NCBI GenBank assembly: GCA_001661245.1
Contig: KV454011.1
Coordinates: 2,344,987-2,408,986 of the forward strand
Origin: Pachysolen tannophilus NRRL Y-2460
Lineage: Eukaryota; Ascomycota; Pichiomycetes; Alaninales; Pachysolenaceae
DNA length: 64,000 nucleotides
Direction: 5' to 3'
Position numbers and translations under genes: made by a program. Shown here in pieces: positions 40,549 through 49,954 of the stretch. Within the stretch, counting starts at the first letter, position 1. The number at the start of each line of letters is the position of its first letter. The notes below the pieces were generated by a model, which did no database searches, was not told the origin of the DNA, and saw nothing but the letters and a program-made list of their open reading frames with translations.

Positions 40549-41883
40549 ATGATTAGTACAATTCAACAGCAGCAACGTCAACAGCACACTATAAGTCTTA
40601 CTCATGATCATGGGAATACTACTTCATATGAGCAAATGGACCAAAATGGACAAGTTGTCAGTCAGACTACCGCAGGAGATGAGTTAAGAACATATAGTTA
40701 TTATGATACCAAAGAGAATAGAATATATTTATCTTCTGCTTTACCAACAACGTTACCTTTATGGAGTTCTAATAAATATTGTTCAATATACAAATTTCTT
40801 CCGCATTTTGATCTGAAAATTATTGTGTTATGTCTGGTTTGGTATTTATCAAGTGTTGTTTCTAATAGTACAACAAAATTAATATTAAAAGATTTTAAAT
40901 ATCCATTGACTTTAACTGAAATTCAATTTATATTAAATTCAAGTTTATGTTTGGCATTAGTACGTTTTATTAGAAGTTGTGGTTCATTTTCCGAAAAATT
41001 TTCAGCTGGTACATTTCCAAAAAATATTTCTGATCCTAATTATTCAATTTTAAAAAATTTTTTAAAACCAACAAGATTAATTATTTATACAACTTTACCA
41101 ATGGGTATTTTCCAATTTCTGGGACATATTGCTTCTCATAAGGCAACTTCTATTATTCCTGTTTCATTGGTTCATACCATTAAAGCATTGTCTCCGTTGA
41201 CAACTGTTTTAATCTATAGGGTATTTTTCAAAGTTGAATATAGTTTTAAAACTTATTTAACATTAATACCTTTGGTATTGGGTGTAATGTTTTCATGTTT
41301 AAAAAATAATTCATCAATTGCTGATCATTTATTTTTCAGTGGATGTATTTTTGCATTTGCTTCAATGTTAATTTTTGTCTTACAAAATATTTTTACCAAA
41401 AAAATATTAACTTTTACAACCAATGAAATCTCAGTTGATGGAATTCAAAAACCACCAATTTTGCCAACTGCTAGCAATGATCACATTAAAGTTGGGCATG
41501 GTTTAGAAACCAAATTAGACAAATTAACAATTTTATTTTATTGCTCAGTAATAGGCTTCATGTTGACATTACCTATTTATACAATTTCCGAATTGTCAAA
41601 CATTTTCCACTCGGACGGGGAACTGTCCTTTTTAAGAATAAGTCATGATACTGTACTGCTCATGTTATTGAACGGTGTATCACATTTCATTCAATCTTTA
41701 ATGGCATTCCAAATCTTGGGATTGATATCACCAGTTAGCTATTCAATCGTTAGTATCTTAAAGAGAATAGTGGTCATCACATGCTCGATTATCTTGGAAA
41801 GACAAAGTTTCAACTGCTTGCAAGGTTTTGGACTAGTGCTAACTGTAGCCGGATTATACAGTTACGACAAATGGGGTAAATAA
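40549..41883 (+). CDS. SLY41: Sly41-like triose-phosphate-translocator family protein
   Basis: This 444-residue multi-spanning membrane protein of the TPT/nucleotide-sugar transporter superfamily corresponds to yeast Sly41, an ER-Golgi protein found as a suppressor of Ypt1 loss. After a Gln-rich hydrophilic N-terminus (about 85 residues), about ten hydrophobic segments follow. These include 'WYLSSVVSNSTTKLIL', 'IIPVSLVHTIKALSPLTTVL' and the C-terminal 'GLISPVSYSIVSILKRIVVI', a TPT-family hallmark with Lys-Arg in the last helices. The length fits Sly41. It starts at the first ATG of the frame. No intron. Confidence 0.87.
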   Translation: MISTIQQQQRQQHTISLTHDHGNTTSYEQMDQNGQVVSQTTAGDELRTYSYYDTKENRIYLSSALPTTLPLWSSNKYCSIYKFLPHFDLKIIVLCLVWYLSSVVSNSTTKLILKDFKYPLTLTEIQFILNSSLCLALVRFIRSCGSFSEKFSAGTFPKNISDPNYSILKNFLKPTRLIIYTTLPMGIFQFLGHIASHKATSIIPVSLVHTIKALSPLTTVLIYRVFFKVEYSFKTYLTLIPLVLGVMFSCLKNNSSIADHLFFSGCIFAFASMLIFVLQNIFTKKILTFTTNEISVDGIQKPPILPTASNDHIKVGHGLETKLDKLTILFYCSVIGFMLTLPIYTISELSNIFHSDGELSFLRISHDTVLLMLLNGVSHFIQSLMAFQILGLISPVSYSIVSILKRIVVITCSIILERQSFNCLQGFGLVLTVAGLYSYDKWGK

Positions 41884-42255
41884 TAAGTGCATCAGGTTTT
41901 CAATATACAAATTTCTCTCTTTCTCTCTTTTTTTTCTTTCTCTTATTTCATTTATTTCTTTCTTTAGTTCTTTATTTCTCTTTGATAATCTCAAACAAAA
42001 AGACTAATTAATATATAATCAACTAACTAGGGTTAATTTTTTTAATAAAGGTATTGGTTTATAAAGCTTTAAATTATAATTTGATAATAGAAAAATTTTT
42101 GTGCAGCCGTTTACGGAGCGTAAAAGTTGGTGAAAATCTTCCCCAGTTTTCCTATCCCGAAGGAGTATTTGGTACTCTTCTTTGACTCACTCATATAATT
42201 AATTCTTTTAAGTTTTGTTGATTTACTGTGTTAAGTCTATAGATCTATTATTGAA
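41884..42255. other. YHM2 promoter region
   Basis: Region between SLY41 and YHM2. It carries a TGACTCA Gcn4-type motif (listed separately) and CT-rich stretches near 41911-41985. No coding content. Confidence 0.55.
42183..42189. promoter_or_regulatory. Gcn4-type site TGACTCA upstream of YHM2
   Basis: Perfect TGACTCA, 67 bp upstream of the YHM2 ATG. Gcn4 binds this motif in budding yeasts. A link between the citrate/oxoglutarate carrier and amino-acid control would be sensible, but function is inferred from motif and position only. Confidence 0.5.
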
Positions 42256-43270
42256 ATGAGTGAGCCTAGTACTATTGAGAAGAAACCAGTTAAGTTTTCA
42301 AACATCCTATTGGGTGGTGTTTTAAACATGTTCGAGTAAGTATTAAAATAATTTCAATTAGTAGAATTAATTCAATCAATTGATGCTAACCGATTTCAAT
42401 TTTTTTTTTTCTTCTTCTCTTTTTAGGGTTACTACCTTGGGTCAACCACTCGAAGTCACCAAGACTACAATGGCTGCCAACAGAAAATTTACAATGGCTG
42501 AAGCAATGAAATTTGTTTGGTCAAGAGGTGGTATTTTTGGTTTTTATCAAGGTCTTATACCTTGGGCATGGATTGAGGCTTCCACTAAAGGAGCTGTTTT
42601 ATTATTTGTTTCAGCTGATACTGAATATAGATTGAAAAGTGTTGGTGCTTCAAATTTCCTTGCTGGTATTGGTGGAGGTGTTACTGGTGGGTTATCTCAA
42701 GCTTATGCAACAATGGGATTCTGTACTTGTATGAAAACTGTTGAAATTACAAGATCAAAACAAGCTGCTGCAGGTGTTCCTACTCAAACCACTTTCCAAG
42801 TCTTTAAAGAAATCTTTCTGAAAGAAGGTATTAGAGGTATTAACAAAGGTGTCAATGCTGTTGCCATTAGACAATGTACCAATTGGGGATCTCGTTTTGG
42901 ATTTTCGCGTTTGGCCGAGGAAACTATACGTAAATTTACTGGGAAAGGTGAAGATCAAAAATTATCAGCATTGGAGAAAATTGGTTCTTCCGTTATAGGT
43001 GGTGGATTGTCAGCATGGAATCAACCAATTGAAGTTATTAGAGTGGAAATGCAAAGTAGAACTAAAGATCCTAAAAGACCAGCAAAATTAACTGTAGGAT
43101 CTGCTTTTAGGTATATCTATAAAGAAAATGGTTTCAAAGGTTTATACAGAGGTGTTACCCCAAGAATTGGTTTGGGTATATGGCAAACTGTTTGTATGGT
43201 TGGCTTAGGAGACATGGCTAGAGATTTTGTTGAGAAAGTCACTGGTGATAAACCAGTTGCTAAACATTGA
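42256..43270 (+). CDS. YHM2: Yhm2, mitochondrial citrate/oxoglutarate carrier, two exons
   Basis: This 307-residue mitochondrial carrier exchanges citrate for 2-oxoglutarate; it is also reported as a mtDNA-associated protein in yeast. Exon 1 is 42256-42335 ('IEKKPVKFSNILLGG'). The 91-nt intron 42336-42426 has GTAAGT, a TGCTAAC branch-like box and TTTTAG. Exon 2 is 42427-43270. Three carrier repeats are visible with modified PX(D/E)XX(K/R) motifs such as 'GQPLEVTKTTM' and 'NQPIEVIRVEMQ'. 'IPWAWIEASTKGAVLLFVSA' and 'VTPRIGLGIWQTV' are nearly identical to remembered Yhm2. The CTG codon at 42818-42820 falls where yeast has Lys. The shared end 'KPVAKH' supports the reading frame. Confidence 0.95.
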
Positions 43271-43605
43271 ATTTAGAATTGAAATGAGAGAAAAGAAAGA
43301 AAGAAAGAAAGAAAAAAAAAAGAGATACAATGAAACTTTTGAAATCATTTATTTATTTTTTTGGGATTTAATCAGCTTTGAGTTTTACTGTTTTCCATAG
43401 TCTTTTAGTTTAGATCTATTATCATATACAATCGTTTACATGGTGACTTGACTGGCTTGATCTTCCCGTATAAATTAAAATTAAAATTAAAATATAAATT
43501 AAACAACGATTCTAAGTTCTAAAAATTCTTGAGCAAAATATTAGCAAAAATTATCAGTTACAGAAGAAAACAAAAAAAACACAACAAATAACCTACCTTA
43601 ACCTT
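43271..43605. other. Intergenic region between convergent YHM2 and SMC1
   Basis: 3' flanks with a GAAA repeat near 43295-43312 and an AAATTA repeat near 43477-43492. No gene. Confidence 0.6.
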
Positions 43606-46600
43606 CTATGCTTCAACTGGATAGCTTCGTAAATCCAAAGTAACGGTCTTAGAGCTGTTTTCCTCTTGATCTCTGAATATTCCAATTAAAGCATCACTTT
43701 TTTCAAATAATGAATTTTTCAAACTGATAACTATGAATTGGAGATGCTCATTACTATTATTAACAATATAATTTGTCAACTTATTTACATTAGCGTTATC
43801 CAATGCTGCATCAACTTCATCCAAAACAAAGAAAGGAGAAGGATGAAAAGAATGTATGGCAAATAATAAGGCCAAAGCTGCAATAGTTTTTTCTCCACCT
43901 GATAATAACTCCATATCTCTAAATCTCTTCATAGGTGGCATTGCATGGTATTTAATTCCAGCAAGGTATGGTTCATCTTCATCTTCTAAAGTTAAATATG
44001 CAGATCCACCACCTCCCAAAGGTGATATTACTGAATTTGTCCTAGTCAATTCTTTATATATGCTATCAATGTGAGAAGAAATATGTTCAAAAGCTTGATT
44101 AAATAACAGATATCTTTTTTCCTTAACTTCATTAAAATGGTTCATTAACTCCATTTCATCTTTCTTAAATCTCTTAAATTCACCATCAACATCTTTGGAT
44201 TTAATCTCCACTTCTTTCAATCTCTCAACAGCCTTGATATTTGGTGAAAGTGAATCTAACTCATCATTAATTTTACTTAATTCTTCAGCAATTTTATCAG
44301 CGAGTTCTGAATTTTGCTTATAAGTTGAAGATAAAGAATTGAAGTTAACCGCTATACTTCTCAACAAATGTGTTAAATCTTCTTGTACGGCAGCGCGATC
44401 CACTGGTAAATCCTCTAAAGAACCCGATAACAATGGGATATTAATATTTTCAATTTTACAATTCTTTAAAATTTCAAATTTCTGACTTATTTCTTCTTCC
44501 ATATCAGCTTCAAGAATAGCTATTTCGTTAGTAACACCATCCTTATCATGTCTTAAATCTTCGACTTTTTCCTGTAACAGCTTATTGGATTTCAATTTGT
44601 TGTTAGATATAGATTCCATCTTCTTGAGTTCATCATTCAATACTTCAACTTCACTTTCTAATAAGTCCACATTAGACTCGACTTCTGACTTTTTCTTGTT
44701 TAAACTCTCTAATACCAGGTCATTTTTTTGTTTTTCAGTTTTCATTTTCAGCAATCTACTTTGAGACTCTTGCAATCTTTCACTTTCAAAATTCAATTTA
44801 TTTTCCAAAGTAGAAATTTGTTTCAAAAATCTGGATTTTTCTTTCATAATTTTTCTTAATTTTGAACCATTATTCAGTTCATAATCCTCAATTGAATCAA
44901 ACCCGTATTTGTTACAAAAATCTGAATAGAAATCAGCTTTCATACTATTAATTTTACCTTCAATTTGTTCAACTTTTGTATTTAAATCATTTAACTCTGA
45001 TTCTGACTTTTTCAAAAATTCATCATTTCTCGTTAAACTTTCTTCTTGAACTTTCAGGTGAGACTTTTTATCATTCAATTCCCTTTCTAGTTGCAATCTA
45101 TTAGATCTTGAGGCCTGTAATTCTAATTCAAGCTCGTCAATATCATCTAGAAGTTTCTTTTCGAGTAAAGAATTAGGACCTTTGCGTTCCAATTCTTCAA
45201 GTTGTTTCTGTAAATCTAGCTTAACCGAAGTTAAACTGTTAATATCTTCTTTATTAAATTTTCTATTATCGTGTTCAGTACGACCACCAGTCATTAACCC
45301 TGATTTATGAATTAATGAACCATCAAGTGTTACAACTTTGACGTCGATGTTTCTCTCCCATCTGATGTATCTTGCTACATCAATGGTATCACATACCATT
45401 GTATTAGAACAACAGTACTGTATTGCTCTCTCCAATGAGAAATCAAATTCTACTACGTCTAATACTGGTCTTGCTTGCTCGTGAACATTTCTCAAATAAG
45501 ACTGTGGTGGTTTGGATTCAACTGAATCAAGAGGAATAAAAGCTGCCACCCCGGCTCTTTGGTCCTTTAAATATTCAATACATTTTGTAGCAGTACTTGC
45601 AGTATCTACAATAATAGCATCAAAGTGCTTTCCAAGAGTTGTAGCAACTGCAAGTTCATATTTCTTTTGTTTTGGACGGCAAAGATCATGAACAAGGCCA
45701 ATAACTCCTTCTGGGTACATTCTTCTCAATTTAGCGGTATTTTCTCTTAATTTCTTTTCTCTTTGTGTTTCTTTCTTCTCAGCATTAATGTTATTGATTG
45801 TTTCCAAGACGGTCCTAAGTTTCTTTTGGATTGTCCAAGTTTCTTGAACATTTTTCTCTTTTGAGATTTTAAAATCATTCAACTCCTTCTTTTTTGTGTT
45901 CAAATTCTCTAAAGTATCGTTTAATTTTGAGTTTGAATCACTTAAACTTTGTGATAATCTTTCAATATCATTATTCAAATCTGCCACCATTTTTTCAATT
46001 AACTTTCTTTGTTCATTATAACTGCTAATTTTCTGTTCTGTGCGTTCTTTTTGATTACTTAATTCCGACAATTCATCATCAAGAGAATTGTCTGCGAACA
46101 TTTTATTTTTAATTTCCATATATTCGTTAAAGATTTCTTCATTGTTATTATTTGTGTTACCACTGCCACCACTTCCTTCATTGATTGAATTCAAAAAAGT
46201 TTCTTTGGCATCAGTAACAATTTCAAGTTGTTGTTTGATATCATCATGAATCAGTTGTTGGTTGGAGATATTTCTAGTAATTTCATCGATTCTCTTTTTA
46301 TATTCTGATACTTTTTTCAAAACTATTGATTTTTCAGTATCAAATGGAATTAATTCACGTTTTGTATCTTCTAAAGTTTTAACTTTCTTATTAATTTTTG
46401 AACGAATCTTATTTAATGCAATTTGATCTTTTGAAAATTGAGCATTTGCTGTTTTAAAATTATTTTCTTCTTTTTTCAACATTTCTTTTAATTTTTTCAA
46501 ATCTGTACTTTTAACTTGTAAAGTTTTCAATAATAAATCATATTTCTTTTCATGATGATACAATTGATAAATTTTTTGTAAAATAATTAAATCATTCTTT

Positions 46601-47298
46601 TCAATTAATTTTTTTTCAAAAATTTCAGCTTCAACAGTTTCCTGTTTATATTGTTTAAATTCAGCATTAATATTTCTCCTTGTTGAAAACAATTTCTTTG
46701 TCTGCTCGTTGATATTTTCTACTTGTTCTTTCAATTCATTATATTCATGAATATATTTCGAACTACCACTAACAACTTCAATAATTTTTGTTAATTCCAA
46801 TGGAGCTGAAATTTTTTGAACATCTCCTTGGAAAACTAAACAATTTTTAGTCTTGTTTAAAATATTTTCATTTTTCAAAATATCCGAATACTCAGCAGCA
46901 GATACAATTCTATCGTTGATTCTATATTCACTATTACCATTTGAAGTTATTTCTCTTTTCAATTTTAAAATCTCACCATCAGATTTTTCATAAATACACA
47001 TAACATAAGCTCTAGACAGTTTCTTATTACCATCATCATGATCATCATCATCATCATCACCCTGCTGCTCTGAATCTTGTCTATTTCTAACACCTCTATA
47101 AATTAAATCCTTAAGATTGTGCGATCTCAAATTACTCGTCTTAATACCAAGAACAAAAGAAATAGCATCCATCATATTTGATTTACCTGAACCATTTGGA
47201 CCAATAATACTCGTAAAGAAAGTAGTACCAAATCCAATAGATGTGGTTCCCTTATACGATTTAAAGTTATGTAACTCTAAACCAACCAATCTCCCCAT
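43606..47298 (-). CDS. SMC1: Smc1, cohesin ATPase subunit
   Basis: This 1230-residue SMC protein pairs with Smc3 to form the cohesin ring that holds sister chromatids. The start is the ATG at 47298 ('MGRLVGLELHNFKSYKGTTS'), matching the family start; the frame is open 24 nt further upstream from a TTG. Walker A 'IGPNGSGKSNMMDAISFVLG' lies near residues 33-52. Coiled coils flank a hinge near 520-660 with 'YPEGVIGLVHDLCRP' and 'VTLDGSLIHKSGLMTGG'. The C-terminal signature 'LLSGGEKTIAALALLFA' and Walker B 'FFVLDEVDAALDN' are intact. A His/Asp repeat (ATC)n lies near 47032-47060. No intron. Confidence 0.97.
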   Translation of the reverse strand: MGRLVGLELHNFKSYKGTTSIGFGTTFFTSIIGPNGSGKSNMMDAISFVLGIKTSNLRSHNLKDLIYRGVRNRQDSEQQGDDDDDDHDDGNKKLSRAYVMCIYEKSDGEILKLKREITSNGNSEYRINDRIVSAAEYSDILKNENILNKTKNCLVFQGDVQKISAPLELTKIIEVVSGSSKYIHEYNELKEQVENINEQTKKLFSTRRNINAEFKQYKQETVEAEIFEKKLIEKNDLIILQKIYQLYHHEKKYDLLLKTLQVKSTDLKKLKEMLKKEENNFKTANAQFSKDQIALNKIRSKINKKVKTLEDTKRELIPFDTEKSIVLKKVSEYKKRIDEITRNISNQQLIHDDIKQQLEIVTDAKETFLNSINEGSGGSGNTNNNNEEIFNEYMEIKNKMFADNSLDDELSELSNQKERTEQKISSYNEQRKLIEKMVADLNNDIERLSQSLSDSNSKLNDTLENLNTKKKELNDFKISKEKNVQETWTIQKKLRTVLETINNINAEKKETQREKKLRENTAKLRRMYPEGVIGLVHDLCRPKQKKYELAVATTLGKHFDAIIVDTASTATKCIEYLKDQRAGVAAFIPLDSVESKPPQSYLRNVHEQARPVLDVVEFDFSLERAIQYCCSNTMVCDTIDVARYIRWERNIDVKVVTLDGSLIHKSGLMTGGRTEHDNRKFNKEDINSLTSVKLDLQKQLEELERKGPNSLLEKKLLDDIDELELELQASRSNRLQLERELNDKKSHLKVQEESLTRNDEFLKKSESELNDLNTKVEQIEGKINSMKADFYSDFCNKYGFDSIEDYELNNGSKLRKIMKEKSRFLKQISTLENKLNFESERLQESQSRLLKMKTEKQKNDLVLESLNKKKSEVESNVDLLESEVEVLNDELKKMESISNNKLKSNKLLQEKVEDLRHDKDGVTNEIAILEADMEEEISQKFEILKNCKIENINIPLLSGSLEDLPVDRAAVQEDLTHLLRSIAVNFNSLSSTYKQNSELADKIAEELSKINDELDSLSPNIKAVERLKEVEIKSKDVDGEFKRFKKDEMELMNHFNEVKEKRYLLFNQAFEHISSHIDSIYKELTRTNSVISPLGGGGSAYLTLEDEDEPYLAGIKYHAMPPMKRFRDMELLSGGEKTIAALALLFAIHSFHPSPFFVLDEVDAALDNANVNKLTNYIVNNSNEHLQFIVISLKNSLFEKSDALIGIFRDQEENSSKTVTLDLRSYPVEA

Positions 47299-47668
47299 CT
47301 TTCTGTTCAAATAATCATACAAAAAATATTTAAATATATCTATTATATTATTATTAGATTATTCTTTTGTTTTATATTTTCATTTTTACAAATATTATCA
47401 AGAGACGCGTAACAACGTAAATACTTCCAAAAAGGGAAACTCGGATTTTTCACCAAAAAGTCAACCAAAACTAAAACTATTACAATCTATTCAGTTGATC
47501 TACTTGTTCTACTTGTCGTTATGTTCTGTTTGAGTTAACTATTTAAGTATATTAACATTTCTATATCTTATTTATACATTTTTAGATCTTTTTGTTTATT
47601 TTTTTTTCTTGGTGTTTGCAATTTTTTTTAGTTCAAAACATCATTGACTCAAAATATCTTTCTTTGAT
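47299..47668. other. Region between SMC1 start and ASN1 C-terminal half
   Basis: Contains an ACGCGT motif at 47405-47410 (an MCB-like site), 106 bp upstream of SMC1. This fits G1/S-timed expression of a cohesin gene. Otherwise AT-rich, with no gene. Confidence 0.5.
47405..47410. promoter_or_regulatory. MCB-like ACGCGT upstream of SMC1
   Basis: Perfect ACGCGT, about 106 bp upstream of the SMC1 ATG. MBF (Mbp1/Swi6) binds this motif and drives G1/S genes, including cohesin genes, in yeasts. Inferred from motif and placement. Confidence 0.55.
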
Positions 47669-48652
47669 TTAAGCATCTTTAACAGCAGCTTCGTGTAATT
47701 TTGCGTATCTACCTGATGGATCTTCATGACAACCCCAGTCGGCCTTTGGAATCCATCTCATGACAGTGGAAGCAGCAGCAGGTTGTGGGAACAACTCATC
47801 AAACATACATCTGTACCAGTAAGCTTCCTTTGTTGTTGGAATATCTGAACCCCAGTGTGGTTTTGGATTTTTCAATTGTTCATCTGAGATCAATCTTTCT
47901 GCTTCATCTTTTAAGCCATCAATCCATGAGTAACCAACCCCATCAGAAAATTGTTCTTTTTGTCTCCATAAGATTTCTTCTGGTAAATATGGTTTAACAG
48001 TTGGATCATCACTTGTATCAAATGCTTTTCTTAAAATATATTTTTCAATTCTCTTTTCTTGAGGTTTAATTAATTTTTCATTTGGATCAATGTTCATACA
48101 AACTTCCAAGAATTTTTTATCCAAAAATGGAACTCTTGCTTCTAATCCCCATGCCATTGTTGATTTATTGGCTCTTAAACAATCAGCCAAATGTAAGTTT
48201 TTAACTCTTTTAACACATTCAGTATGGAATTCATTAGCAGATGGAGCAGATCCAAAATACAAGTATCCACCAAAGATTTCATCTGAACCTTCACCAGATA
48301 AAACCATCTTTACACCTTGAGCTTTAATTTTTCTTGAAAGTAAATACATTGGAGTTGAAGCTCTAATAGTGGTAACATCATATGTTTCCAAATGATAGAT
48401 AACATCACGTAATGCATCTAAACCATCTTCTAATGTAAATGTATGTTCATGATGAATAGTTCCAATGAATTTTGCAACTTTTCTTGCAGCAATTAAATCT
48501 GGAGCACCAGGAAGTCCTATAGCAAAAGAATGTAATTTTGACCATCCATTTAGTATTAATTTACCATCATCATCAACTCCAGTTAAAGTATGAGTTGCAT
48601 CAACACTATCTTGATTTTGAGCAGATTCAGTTACAGAACATTCTGGTGTAAA
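47669..48652 (-). pseudogene. ASN1: Asparagine synthetase C-terminal half, detached from its N-terminal half
   Basis: A minus-strand frame of 327 residues encodes the synthetase domain of class B asparagine synthetase: '[20 protein letters not shown]', '[15 protein letters not shown]'-type block, '[15 protein letters not shown]' and '[15 protein letters not shown]', to the normal C-terminus. It has no start codon of its own; the frame is closed upstream by TGA at 48653-48655 and the first internal ATG is in 'STPMYLL'. The missing first 255 or so residues, with the PP-loop SGGLDSS, lie on the other strand at 48924-49700. Alone it lacks the glutaminase domain and ATP-binding loop. The pair looks like one gene cut by an inversion or by a mis-joined assembly. 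Confidence 0.88.
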
Positions 48653-48923
48653 TCACAGGCTTGATTACATAATAATTTTTTCTTTTTATATTTGACTCAT
48701 TTTCGCTGTGTGAAATTTTTTTTTTTTCTTTTTTTTTCAGGTGAAGGTAGATTTGGACTATTTTTCAAAAGGTTATATTGAATAATAATATATATTTAAT
48801 AAGTAATTTAAGGTGAAAGGTATAAGGTATTATATATCTTTTATAGAATTTATTTTATTCACTGATATTTCATTTATAAAAGAACTAGTTTTCTTTTTTT
48901 ATCTTTATTTTTCAGTGTTATAA
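48653..48923. promoter_or_regulatory. Upstream region of the ASN1 N-terminal half, with Gcn4 site
   Basis: This 271-bp region separates the head-to-head ASN1 halves. TGACTCA at 48693-48699 lies 225 bp before the N-terminal ATG and is a perfect Gcn4 site, as expected for an amino-acid biosynthesis gene. T-runs and a TATATAT-like segment near 48789-48797 follow. The left edge is the probable rearrangement breakpoint. Confidence 0.65.
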
Positions 48924-49709
48924 ATGTGTGGTATTTTTGCTGCTTTTAGGCAGCCAGATGTTGAAGAGTTTAAATCAAAAGCTTTACAATATTCCAAGAG
49001 AATTAGACATAGAGGTCCAGATTGGTCAGGTAACATTACTTTGAACTCTACTATTTTGTGTCATGAGAGATTAGCTATTGTTGGTTTAGATGCTGGTGCG
49101 CAGCCAATAACATCTAAGGATGGAGAATTAGCACTTACTGTTAATGGTGAGATTTATAATCATATTCAATTAAGAGAACAATTTAGTTCTTATCCATTTA
49201 AGAGTTTATCAGATTGTGAAACTATTATTCCATTATACCAGAAATATGATATTGATGCTCCAAAACATTTGGATGGTATGTTTGCATTTGTTTTATATGA
49301 TAAAAAACAAGATCGTATTATTGCAGCTAGAGATCCAATAGGTATTACAACTTTATATATGGGTAAAAATTCAAAAAAATCACAAACTGTTTATTTTGCA
49401 TCTGAATTAAAATGTCTTGTTGATGAATGTGATGAAATTATTGCATTTCCACCGGGTCATGTATATGATTCAAAAACTGATAAGTTGACTCGTTATTTCC
49501 AACCAACTTGGTGGGATGAAAATAAGATACCATCACAACCAGTTGATTATAAACTTGTAAGAGAAACTTTAGAAATGGCTGTTAGAAAAAGATTAATGGC
49601 TGAAGTTCCATATGGTGTATTATTATCAGGTGGTTTAGATTCTTCTTTAATTGCTTCTATTGCTGCAAGAGAAACTCTTAAAGCTGCTAATTACACGGTT
49701 ATGAATTAA
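48924..49709 (+). pseudogene. ASN1: Asparagine synthetase N-terminal half (glutaminase domain plus PP-loop)
   Basis: A 261-residue frame starts MCGIFAAF. Cys2 is the glutaminase nucleophile of class B asparagine synthetases, which make asparagine from aspartate, glutamine and ATP. The glutaminase domain is complete ('[11 protein letters not shown]', '[12 protein letters not shown]', '[11 protein letters not shown]', '[14 protein letters not shown]'). The synthetase domain begins with the ATP-pyrophosphatase loop '[19 protein letters not shown]'. Homology then ends and the frame closes within about 15 codons. The rest of the enzyme is on the opposite strand at 47669-48652. The two halves sum to about 585 residues, near the normal 572, so little or nothing is missing. 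Confidence 0.88.
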
Positions 49710-49768
49710 TAACGACGACAACAACAACATGATAATAATAATAATAATAATAATATTATACCTATAAG

Positions 49769-49775
49769 TGACTCA
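49769..49775. promoter_or_regulatory. Second Gcn4-type site, downstream of the ASN1 N-terminal half
   Basis: Perfect TGACTCA lies 60 bp after the N-terminal half's stop, in a place where it has no obvious target (JID1 ends at 49955 on the minus strand). If the 48.65-49.70 kb segment is inverted, this site would originally have been in the ASN1 promoter. Confidence 0.6.
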
Positions 49776-49954
49776 CTGTTGATAAGGATATGAGTCTTTC
49801 ATCCTGAAACATAAAAGAAAAAAGAAAAAAGTAAAAAGTAAAAAAAAATTTCATTATAAAAACCTACCAGTACCATCCATCATCATTAACCAAAAGAAAA
49901 GAAAAGAAAAGTTAAAAAAAAAAACCTAAAAACCGTCATATGCTTTATGCTCTA

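Noticed and set aside
48653-48923. Possibility that the ASN1 halves are joined by an intron or trans-splicing
   Set aside because: The halves are on opposite strands and head-to-head, so ordinary splicing cannot join them; two TTTTCAG-like acceptors lie between them but no matching donors.
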